From Nocardioides exalbidus (GTDB lineage Bacteria; Actinomycetota; Actinomycetes; Propionibacteriales; Nocardioidaceae), in assembly GCF_900105585.1 (NCBI RefSeq), contig NZ_FNRT01000002.1, forward strand, positions 2,046,001 through 2,110,000: DNA of 64,000 nucleotides. The letters run 5' to 3'. The notes beneath the pieces are model-generated. The model was not told where the DNA came from. It made no database searches and worked only from the letters and a program-made list of their open reading frames with translations. Below are positions 57,088 through 64,000 of the stretch, in pieces. The translations under genes and the position numbers were made by a program. The stretch's first letter is position 1, and every line of letters begins with the position of its first letter.

Positions 57088-57767
57088 GCACCCCCTCCAA
57101 TCTCGACGAGAAGACCTGGGGCGAGCTGCGCGAGATCGCGGCCCGCTATCCCCAGGCCCGCTCCGGGCTGCTGCCGATGCTGCACCTCGTGCAGTCGGTG
57201 GAGGGCCGGGTCACGCCGGAGGGGATCGAGGCGTGCGCCGAGATCCTCGGGATCAGCGCCGCCGAGGTCAACGGCGTCGCGACCTTCTACACGATGTACA
57301 AGCGCAAGCCGGTCGGCGACTACCACGTCGGCGTCTGCACCAACACGCTCTGCGCGGTGATGGGCGGCGACCTGATCTTCGAGCGGCTCAAGGACCACCT
57401 CGACGTCGGCAACGACGAGACCACCGAGGACGGCAAGGTCACCCTCGAGCACATCGAGTGCAACGCGGCCTGCGACTACGCCCCGGTGATGATGGTCAAC
57501 TGGGAGTTCATGGACAACCAGACCCCGGAGTCCGCGGTCCAGGTCGTCGACGACCTGCGCGCCGGCAACGAGGTCCACTCCACCCGCGGCCCGCGGCTGT
57601 GCACCTGGCGCGAGGCCGAGCGCGTGCTGGCCGGCTTCCCCGACGACCGCGCCGACGAGGGACCGACCGCCGGTCCCGCATCCGTGGTCGGCCTGAGGCT
57701 CGCGCGCGAGAACGGCTGGACGTCGGGTGCCGCCGCCGGTTCCGAGAAGGAGCAGAGCAATGGCTGA
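57084..57767 (+). CDS. nuoE: NADH-quinone oxidoreductase subunit E
   Basis: A 227-residue thioredoxin-like subunit carrying the 2Fe-2S cluster N1a. The four cysteines are in [14 protein letters not shown] (about residues 90-95) and [15 protein letters not shown] (about 131-135). The C-terminal 70 residues extend beyond the core and are partly disordered. It forms the NADH-oxidising module with NuoF and NuoG. The stop lies 8 nt inside nuoF, whose ribosome site (AAGGAG) is within the nuoE coding sequence. Confidence 0.95.
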   Translation: MSTPSNLDEKTWGELREIAARYPQARSGLLPMLHLVQSVEGRVTPEGIEACAEILGISAAEVNGVATFYTMYKRKPVGDYHVGVCTNTLCAVMGGDLIFERLKDHLDVGNDETTEDGKVTLEHIECNAACDYAPVMMVNWEFMDNQTPESAVQVVDDLRAGNEVHSTRGPRLCTWREAERVLAGFPDDRADEGPTAGPASVVGLRLARENGWTSGAAAGSEKEQSNG

Positions 57768-59070
57768 CACGTTGACCCCGGTGCTGACGGACAACTGGGA
57801 CGCCGACCGCGCCTGGACGCTCGCGTCCTACGAGGAGCGTGGTGGCTACGACGCCCTCGACAAGGCGTTCGCGATGTCGCCCGACGACGTCATCAACACC
57901 GTCAAGGAGTCCGGCCTGCGCGGCCGCGGCGGCGCGGGCTTCCCCACGGGCATGAAGTGGGGCTTCATCCCGCAGGACAACCCGAAGCCGAAGTACCTCG
58001 TGGTCAACGCCGACGAGTCCGAGCCGGGCACCTGCAAGGACATCCCGCTGATGATGGCCAGCCCGCACACGCTGGTCGAGGGCGTCATCGTCAGCTCCTA
58101 CGCCATCCGCGCCAACACCGCGTTCATCTACGTCCGCGGCGAGGTGCTCCACGTGATCCGCCGCCTCCAGCGCGCGGTGCAGGAGGCCTACCTCGCCGGC
58201 CACCTCGGCAAGGACATCCACGGCTCCGGCTACGACCTCGACCTGATCGTGCACGCCGGCGCCGGCGCCTACATCTGCGGCGAGGAGACGGCGCTGCTCG
58301 AGGGCCTCGAGGGCCGCCGCGGCCAGCCCCGCCTGCGCCCGCCCTTCCCCGCCGTCGCCGGCCTTTACGCCAGCCCGACTGTCATCAACAACGTCGAGTC
58401 CATCGCGTCGGTGCCGAGCATCATCGTCAACGGCGCGCCCTGGTTCGCCGGGATGGGCACCGAGAAGTCGCAGGGCTTCGGCATCTTCAGCCTCTCGGGA
58501 CACGTGAAGACCCCGGGACAGTACGAAGCACCGCTGGGGATCACCCTCCGACAGCTCATCGACCTGGCCGGGGGCATGCGCGAGGGCCACGAGCTGAAGT
58601 TCTGGACGCCCGGCGGGTCGAGCACCCCGCTGCTCACGCCCGAGCACCTCGACATGCCGCTCGACTTCGAGTCCGTCGGCGCGGCCGGCTCGATGCTCGG
58701 CACGCGCGCGCTCCAGCTCTTCGACGAGACCACCTGCGTCGTGCGCGCGGTGCTGCGGTGGACCGAGTTCTACAAGCACGAGTCGTGCGGCAAGTGCACC
58801 CCGTGCCGCGAGGGCACGTGGTGGCTCACCCAGACGCTGGCCCGGCTGGAGAAGGGGCAGGGCAGCGAGGCCGACCTCGACCTGCTGCTCGACCAGTGCG
58901 ACAACATCCTGGGCCGTTCCTTCTGCGCCCTCGGCGACGGTGCCACGAGCCCGATCTCGAGCTCGATCAAGCACTTCAGGGATGAATACCTCGCGCACCT
59001 GACCCACGGCGGCTGCCCGTTCGACCCCGCCGCCTCCACCGCCTTCTCGCCTGTGGGAGCTGAGGCATGA
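57760..59070 (+). CDS. nuoF: NADH-quinone oxidoreductase subunit F
   Basis: A 436-residue flavoprotein that oxidises NADH. The FMN/NADH motifs are [16 protein letters not shown] (about residues 53-68), [14 protein letters not shown] (about 80-93) and [15 protein letters not shown] (about 166-180). Cluster N3 ligands are in [11 protein letters not shown] (about 345-355) and a later cysteine in [10 protein letters not shown] (about 390). ATG at 57760 has AAGGAG 9 nt upstream. Its stop overlaps nuoG by 4 nt. Confidence 0.96.
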   Translation: MADTLTPVLTDNWDADRAWTLASYEERGGYDALDKAFAMSPDDVINTVKESGLRGRGGAGFPTGMKWGFIPQDNPKPKYLVVNADESEPGTCKDIPLMMASPHTLVEGVIVSSYAIRANTAFIYVRGEVLHVIRRLQRAVQEAYLAGHLGKDIHGSGYDLDLIVHAGAGAYICGEETALLEGLEGRRGQPRLRPPFPAVAGLYASPTVINNVESIASVPSIIVNGAPWFAGMGTEKSQGFGIFSLSGHVKTPGQYEAPLGITLRQLIDLAGGMREGHELKFWTPGGSSTPLLTPEHLDMPLDFESVGAAGSMLGTRALQLFDETTCVVRAVLRWTEFYKHESCGKCTPCREGTWWLTQTLARLEKGQGSEADLDLLLDQCDNILGRSFCALGDGATSPISSSIKHFRDEYLAHLTHGGCPFDPAASTAFSPVGAEA

Positions 59071-61496
59071 CGACGACCGACAAGGCGCCCGAGAAGGTCG
59101 ACACCGACCTCGTCACGCTGACCATCGACGGCGTGCAGGTGAGCGTCCCCAAGGACACCCTGGTGATCCGCGCGGCCGAGCAGGTCGGCGTACAGATCCC
59201 GCGGTTCTGCGACCACCCGCTGCTCGACCCGGTCGGCGCGTGCCGCCAGTGCTTGGTCGACATCCCTGACGCCGGCAACGGCCGCGGCTTCCCCAAGCCG
59301 CAGGCCTCCTGCACGCTGCCCGTCGCCGAGGGCATGGTCGTCAACACCCAGGCGACCAGCGAGGTGGCCGACAAGGCCCAGCAGGGCGTGATGGAGTTCC
59401 TGCTGATCAACCACCCGCTCGACTGCCCGGTCTGCGACAAGGGCGGCGAGTGCCCCCTGCAGAACCAGGCGATGAGCAACGGCCGCGGCGAGAGCCGCTT
59501 CGCCGAGTCCGGTGGCGTCAAGCGCACCTTCCCCAAGCCGATCAACATCTCCGCGCAGGTCCTCCTCGACCGCGAGCGCTGCGTGCTCTGCGCGCGCTGC
59601 ACCCGCTTCTCCGAGCAGGTCGCCGGTGACCCGTTCATCGCCCTCGCCGAGCGGGGCGCCCTCCAGCAGGTCGCGATCTACGAGCGCGAGCCCTACGAGA
59701 GCTACTTCTCGGGCAACGCGATCCAGATCTGCCCGGTGGGTGCGCTCACCTCGGCCGACTACCGCTTCCGCTCGCGCCCGTTCGACCTGGTCTCCACGCC
59801 CGGCGTCGCCGAGCACGACGCCTGCGGTGCGGCGATCCGCGTCGACCACCGCCGCGGCAAGGTCGTGCGCCGGCTCTCCGGCAACGACGCCGAGGTCAAC
59901 GAGGAGTGGATCAGCGACAAGGACCGCTTCGCCTTCCGCTACGCCGCGGGGGACGACCGGATCACCTACCCGCAGGTCCGCGAGGACGGCGAGCTCCGGC
60001 CCGCGTCGTGGCCCGAGGCGTTCGCCGTCGCCGCCCGCGGGCTCCGCGAGGCCGGTGCCGGTGCGGTCCTGACCGGTGGTCGCCTGACCGCCGAGGACGC
60101 CTACGCCTACGGCAAGTTCGCGCGCGTCGCGCTCGGCACCAACGACGTCGACTTCCGCGCCCGACCGCACAGCGCGGAGGAGGCGTCCTTCCTCGCCGCG
60201 CAGGTGGCGCTGTCGGGCGGGGTGACCTACGCAGACCTCGAGGCCGCGCCGGTCGTCGTGCTGCTGGGCCTCGAGCCCGAGGACGAGGCGGCCACGATCT
60301 TCCTGCGGCTGCGCAAGGCGGCCCGCAAGGGCCGCACCCAGGTGGTGTCCGTCGCGCCCTACACCTCCCGCGGCCTGCACAAGATGAACGGCCGCCTGGT
60401 CCCGGCGGTGCCCGGCACCGAGGCCGAGGTCATCGCCTCGCTCAAGGACGCCGAGCACGGCGTGACCAAGGACGCCGTGATCCTCGTCGGCGAGCGGCTC
60501 GCCCAGACCCACGGGGCGCTGACCGCGGCGAGCCAGCTGGCCGCCACCACCGGTGCCCGGCTGGCCTGGGTGCCGCGCCGGGCCGGCGACCGTGGTGCGG
60601 TCGAGGCGGGTGTCCTGCCCAACCTCCTCCCCGGCGGCCGTCCGGTCGACGACAAGGAGGCGCGCGTCGACGTGGCCGCCGCCTGGGGCGTCGGCACGCT
60701 CCCGGCCAAGGCCGGTCGTGACGGCAACGCGATCGTCGCCGCGCTCGCCAAGGGCGACCTCGGTGGCCTCGTGGTCGGCGGCGTCGACCCCGACGACACC
60801 AGCGACCCCGCCGCCTTCCGCGCCGCGCTCGACGCCGCCGGCTTCGTGGTCAGCCTCGAGCTGCGCGAGACCGACGTGACCCGGGTCGCCGACGTCGTGC
60901 TCCCGGTCGCCCCGGTGACCGACAAGTCCGGCTGGTTCGTGACGTGGGACGCGCGGGTCCGCGAGTTCGACGCGGTCTTCACCAACCCCGCCTCCCTGCC
61001 CGACCTGCGCCTGTTGGCCGGCATCGCGGAGGAGATGGGTACGCCGCTCGGCTTCCGCACGGTCGCCGAGGTCCGCGCCGAGATGCAGGCCCTCGGCCCG
61101 TGGGACGGTGCCCGCCCCTCGGTCGACGCCGGCAAGGCGCCCCGCGCCCCCCGCGCGCCGAGGAAGGGTGAGACGGCCTTCGCCCTCGCCACCTGGAAGC
61201 AGCTGGTCGACCTCGGCTCCATGCAGGACGGCGAGGTGCACCTGCGCGCCACCGCCCGCACGCCGGTCGCGCGCCTCAGCCAGGCGTCGTACGACGCGGT
61301 GCTCGGCCTCGTCGAACCCGGCGGTGAGCACCTGGTCACCGTCACCGGTGACCGCGGCAGCATCACGCTGCCGGCGGTGGTCGCCGACCTGCCCGACGAC
61401 GTGGTCTGGGTCCCGGCCCGGTCCGTCGGCCGCGGCGTCCTCGCCGAGCTCGCCTCGCCCGGCAGCCCGGTCACCGTGAAGGGAGCCCCGCAGTGA
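59067..61496 (+). CDS. nuoG: NADH-quinone oxidoreductase subunit G
   Basis: An 809-residue iron-sulfur subunit. The N-terminal ferredoxin part binds a 2Fe-2S cluster ([17 protein letters not shown] and a later CTLP cysteine, about residues 43-92). A His/Cys motif follows, [19 protein letters not shown] (about 113-131), and then the 4Fe-4S sites [10 protein letters not shown] and ICPVGALTS. The rest is a molybdopterin-oxidoreductase-like domain without molybdenum function, shorter in motif content than true dehydrogenases. A Pro/Arg/Lys linker ([13 protein letters not shown], about 690-702) precedes the C-terminal domain. The stop overlaps nuoH. Confidence 0.95.
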   Translation: MTTTDKAPEKVDTDLVTLTIDGVQVSVPKDTLVIRAAEQVGVQIPRFCDHPLLDPVGACRQCLVDIPDAGNGRGFPKPQASCTLPVAEGMVVNTQATSEVADKAQQGVMEFLLINHPLDCPVCDKGGECPLQNQAMSNGRGESRFAESGGVKRTFPKPINISAQVLLDRERCVLCARCTRFSEQVAGDPFIALAERGALQQVAIYEREPYESYFSGNAIQICPVGALTSADYRFRSRPFDLVSTPGVAEHDACGAAIRVDHRRGKVVRRLSGNDAEVNEEWISDKDRFAFRYAAGDDRITYPQVREDGELRPASWPEAFAVAARGLREAGAGAVLTGGRLTAEDAYAYGKFARVALGTNDVDFRARPHSAEEASFLAAQVALSGGVTYADLEAAPVVVLLGLEPEDEAATIFLRLRKAARKGRTQVVSVAPYTSRGLHKMNGRLVPAVPGTEAEVIASLKDAEHGVTKDAVILVGERLAQTHGALTAASQLAATTGARLAWVPRRAGDRGAVEAGVLPNLLPGGRPVDDKEARVDVAAAWGVGTLPAKAGRDGNAIVAALAKGDLGGLVVGGVDPDDTSDPAAFRAALDAAGFVVSLELRETDVTRVADVVLPVAPVTDKSGWFVTWDARVREFDAVFTNPASLPDLRLLAGIAEEMGTPLGFRTVAEVRAEMQALGPWDGARPSVDAGKAPRAPRAPRKGETAFALATWKQLVDLGSMQDGEVHLRATARTPVARLSQASYDAVLGLVEPGGEHLVTVTGDRGSITLPAVVADLPDDVVWVPARSVGRGVLAELASPGSPVTVKGAPQ

Positions 61497-62848
61497 GCCT
61501 CTCGGTCATGAGCGTCCTGCCGCTGGCGGCCGACCTGCCGGAGACGGACCTGTCGAAGTTCGGCCAGGACCCCTGGTGGGTGATCCTGGTGAAGGCCGTC
61601 CTCATCTTCCTCGTGCTGGTGCTGCTGACGCTGTTCAACATCTGGTTCGAGCGCCGGGTCGTGGCCCGGATGCAGCACCGCGTCGGTCCCAACGTGCACG
61701 GGCCCTTCGGCCTGCTGCAGTCACTGGCCGACGGCGTGAAGCTGGCGCTGAAGGAGGACATCGTGCCGAAGGCGGCCGACAAGGTCGTCTTCCTGATCGC
61801 GCCGGTCGTCGCGACCGTGCCGGCCTTCATCACCTGGGCGGTCATCCCGTTCGGGCCCGAGGTCAACTTCTTCGGCCACCGCACGCCCCTGCAGCTCACC
61901 GACATGCCGGTCGCCGTGCTCTTCATGATGGCGATCGCCTCGATCGGCATCTACGGCATCGTCCTCGGCGGCTGGTCGTCCGGGTCGACGTACTCCCTGC
62001 TCGGCGGCCTGCGCTCGAGCGCCCAGATGATCTCCTACGAGGTCGCGATGGGCCTCGCGCTCGTCGCGGTCTTCCTCTACGCCGGCTCGATGTCGACCTC
62101 GGAGATCGTCGCCGCACAGGACCGCCTCTGGTTCGGCCTGATCCTGCTGCCGTCGTTCGTCATCTACGTCATCTCGATGGTCGGCGAGACCAACCGTGCC
62201 CCCTTCGACCTCCCCGAGGCCGAGGGCGAGCTGGTCGGTGGCTTCCACACCGAGTACTCCAGCCTGAAGTTCGCGCTGTTCTTCCTGGCCGAGTACATCA
62301 ACCTCGCCACCGTCTCGGCGATCGCCACCACGCTGTTCCTCGGCGGCTGGGCCGCGCCGTGGGGCGTCGAGCAGGTCTGGGACGGCGCCAACTCCGGCTA
62401 CTGGCCGGTGCTGTGGTTCTTCGGCAAGGTCTTCCTCTTCATCTTCCTGTTCGTCTGGCTGCGCGGCTCGCTGCCGCGGATGCGCTACGACCAGTTCATG
62501 GCGCTCGGCTGGAAGATCCTGATCCCGGTCTCGCTGGCCTGGATCGTGGCCGTCGCGACCATCCGCGTCATCTCGCTCGAGGGCAACATCAACCGCAGCT
62601 ACCTCGTGGCCGCGATCGCCGTCCTGCTGGTCCTCACCGTCGGCCTGATGTTCCTGGGCGACGGCAAGGGCGAGGAGCCCGAGGTCGAGGCGAGCGAGGA
62701 GCCGCACGACGCGTTCGCGGGCGGCTTCCCCGTCCCGCCGATGCCGGCGGGCGGTGCCGTCCGCGGTGGCGCCGCGCCGCTGTCGTTCGCGACCTCTTCG
62801 GGGGGCCACACCACCGTCACCGCCGCAGCGGAGGAGAACCATGAGTGA
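61493..62848 (+). CDS. nuoH: NADH-quinone oxidoreductase subunit H
   Basis: A 451-residue membrane subunit with eight core helices that links quinone reduction to proton pumping. Conserved loops: [19 protein letters not shown] (about 53-71), [19 protein letters not shown] (about 74-92), [19 protein letters not shown] (about 171-189) and [20 protein letters not shown] (about 228-247). About 70 residues after the last helix are hydrophilic and disordered, an extension common in actinobacteria. GTG start within the nuoG stop; the end overlaps nuoI by 8 nt. Confidence 0.96.
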   Translation: MSLSVMSVLPLAADLPETDLSKFGQDPWWVILVKAVLIFLVLVLLTLFNIWFERRVVARMQHRVGPNVHGPFGLLQSLADGVKLALKEDIVPKAADKVVFLIAPVVATVPAFITWAVIPFGPEVNFFGHRTPLQLTDMPVAVLFMMAIASIGIYGIVLGGWSSGSTYSLLGGLRSSAQMISYEVAMGLALVAVFLYAGSMSTSEIVAAQDRLWFGLILLPSFVIYVISMVGETNRAPFDLPEAEGELVGGFHTEYSSLKFALFFLAEYINLATVSAIATTLFLGGWAAPWGVEQVWDGANSGYWPVLWFFGKVFLFIFLFVWLRGSLPRMRYDQFMALGWKILIPVSLAWIVAVATIRVISLEGNINRSYLVAAIAVLLVLTVGLMFLGDGKGEEPEVEASEEPHDAFAGGFPVPPMPAGGAVRGGAAPLSFATSSGGHTTVTAAAEENHE

Positions 62849-63425
62849 GTCCCAGCCGTCCGGCGAGGAGTCGAAGGGCATCAAGGAGTCCCTCTGGGAC
62901 CCGATCGCCGGCTTCGGCGTCACCTTCCGGACGATGTTCAAGAAGGTCGTCACCGAGCAGTACCCGTTCGAGAAGCTGCCGACGGCTCCGCGCTTCCACG
63001 GCCGCCACCAGCTCAACCGCTGGCCCGACGGCCTCGAGAAGTGCATCGGCTGCGAGCTGTGCGCCTGGGCGTGCCCGGCCGACGCCATCTACGTCGAGGG
63101 TGCGTCCAACTCCGACGACGTCACGGGCGTGGACGCCGACGGCAACCCGGTGACATCTGGCCGGTTCAGCCCCGGTGAGCGCTACGGCCGCGTCTACCAG
63201 ATCAACTACCTGCGCTGCATCCTGTGCGGGCTCTGCATCGAGGCGTGCCCCACCCGCGCGCTGACGATGACCAACGAGTACGAGCTCGCCGACAACAACC
63301 GCGCCGACCTGATCTACGAGAAGTCCGACCTCCTGGCCCCGCTGCTGCCCGGCATGGAGCAGCCGCCCCACCCGATGCGCCTCGGCGACGACGAAGGTGA
63401 CTACTACAGGGGGACCACGCGATGA
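62841..63425 (+). CDS. nuoI: NADH-quinone oxidoreductase subunit I
   Basis: A 194-residue ferredoxin-like subunit with two 4Fe-4S clusters (N6a and N6b), ligated by [12 protein letters not shown] (about residues 73-84) and [12 protein letters not shown] (about 127-138). Between them stands a short insertion, [12 protein letters not shown]. It passes electrons from NuoG to NuoB. ATG at 62841 has GGAGGAGAA directly upstream, inside the nuoH coding sequence. Confidence 0.96.
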   Translation: MSESQPSGEESKGIKESLWDPIAGFGVTFRTMFKKVVTEQYPFEKLPTAPRFHGRHQLNRWPDGLEKCIGCELCAWACPADAIYVEGASNSDDVTGVDADGNPVTSGRFSPGERYGRVYQINYLRCILCGLCIEACPTRALTMTNEYELADNNRADLIYEKSDLLAPLLPGMEQPPHPMRLGDDEGDYYRGTTR

Positions 63426-64000
63426 CGTTCTGGATCCTCGCCCCGATCATGGTGGTCGCCGCGCTCGGCATCCTGTTCGTCCGCAAGGCGGTGCACGCCG
63501 CGCTGCTGCTGGCCGTCGTCATGGTGAGCCTGGCGTTCCTCTACGCCGTGCTGGACGCGCCCTTCCTCTTCGCGGTGCAGATCATCGTCTACACCGGCGC
63601 CATCCTCATGCTGTTCCTCTTCGTGATGATGCTGATCGGCGTCGACGCCTCCGACTCGATCGTGGAGACCATCCGCGGTCAGCGCGTGCTGGCCGTCGCG
63701 TTCGGCCTGGTCCTCGGGGTCGTCCTCGTGGTGGGCATCAGCCAGGTCACGCTCGGGACGGTCGTCGGCCTCGACGAGGCCAACACCGGCGGCAACGTCC
63801 CGGCGATCGCCAACATCCTCTTCTCCAAGTACGTCTTCGCCTTCGAGGCCACCAGCGCGCTGCTGATCACCGCCGCGCTCGGCGCGATGGTGCTCGCCCA
63901 CCGCGAGCGGCTCACGCCGAGGGCCACGCAGGCCGACCTCGCCGCCCAGCGCATCCGCGACTTCGGCGAGCACGGGAAGCACCCCGGCCCGCTGCCCTCG
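63422..64000 (+). CDS. nuoJ: NADH-quinone oxidoreductase subunit J (cut by window end)
   Basis: The first 193 codons are present with no stop. Five hydrophobic segments are visible: residues 2-19, 23-41 ([19 protein letters not shown]), 50-70 with [20 protein letters not shown], 84-105 and 139-160. This is the NuoJ pattern, including the conserved pi-bulge helix region. It starts at ATG overlapping the nuoI stop by 4 nt. nuoK to nuoN are expected beyond the window. Confidence 0.94.
   Translation, partial: MTFWILAPIMVVAALGILFVRKAVHAALLLAVVMVSLAFLYAVLDAPFLFAVQIIVYTGAILMLFLFVMMLIGVDASDSIVETIRGQRVLAVAFGLVLGVVLVVGISQVTLGTVVGLDEANTGGNVPAIANILFSKYVFAFEATSALLITAALGAMVLAHRERLTPRATQADLAAQRIRDFGEHGKHPGPLPS

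Overview
The window is about 64 kb of very GC-rich DNA, densely packed on both strands. It reads as chromosomal backbone of an actinobacterium, most likely a Nocardioides-like member of the Nocardioidaceae. The grounds are GTG starts and GTGA/ATGA stop-start overlaps, many promoters whose -10 box lies 6-7 nt before the start codon (leaderless transcripts), BldC, BldN and bS22 homologues, a Rex-hemA-hemC-hemD operon, and menaquinone rather than ubiquinone genes. The gene order proC / BldC-like / bS22 / epimerase / acyltransferase / SerB-like / glutaredoxin / hemACDB / hemL / phosphatase / ccs genes / menA-E-C-D / menG resembles, from memory, the Mycobacterium tuberculosis Rv0500-Rv0558 region. 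The species assignment is inference. I saw no rRNA, tRNA, IS element or CRISPR array.

Layout. 0-2.2 kb: end of an ABC-2 permease, proline dehydrogenase, proC. 2.2-6.1 kb: a leftward operon (membrane protein, DCC redox protein, TetR regulator, phosphotransferase) controlled by twin operators and divergent from an AcuC-type deacetylase. 6.2-8.8 kb: BldC-like regulator, bS22, epimerase, acyltransferase. 8.9-11.1 kb: a BldN-like sigma factor and its RsbN-like membrane anti-sigma factor. 11.1-17 kb: HAD phosphatase, acyl-CoA ligase, glutaredoxin, LLM oxidoreductase, Nudix, DUF222-HNH protein. 17-25.6 kb: rex, hemA, hemC, cobA-hemD fusion, hemB, a lytic transglycosylase, hemL. 25.6-31.7 kb: histidine phosphatase, then the System II cytochrome c maturation set (TlpA/ResA, CcdA, ResB, CcsB) and small membrane proteins.

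31.7-53.7 kb: menaquinone genes (menA, menE-menC-menD, menF, menG) interspersed with accessory genes: an Eis-like acetyltransferase, two paralogous MFS carriers, a second DUF222-HNH gene, a lower-GC PD-(D/E)XK protein, a nucleoside transporter, a GH16 hydrolase, an L,D-transpeptidase, and an unusual three-gene cassette. That cassette is two tandem ANL (AMP-binding) proteins that have lost the catalytic motifs, followed by a Roadblock/LC7-like protein. 53.9 kb to the end: nuoA to nuoJ (cut by the window end), translationally coupled.

Functionally the window is a respiratory hub: haem, cytochrome c maturation, menaquinone and Complex I. Sequence evidence suggests they share redox control by Rex. 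A weak Rex-type site overlaps the rex-hem promoter, and a near-consensus site lies between the nuoA promoter and the nuoA start. The best candidates for something undescribed are the degenerate-ANL/Roadblock cassette (48.8-51.8 kb) and the solitary PD-(D/E)XK protein (36.9-38.4 kb).
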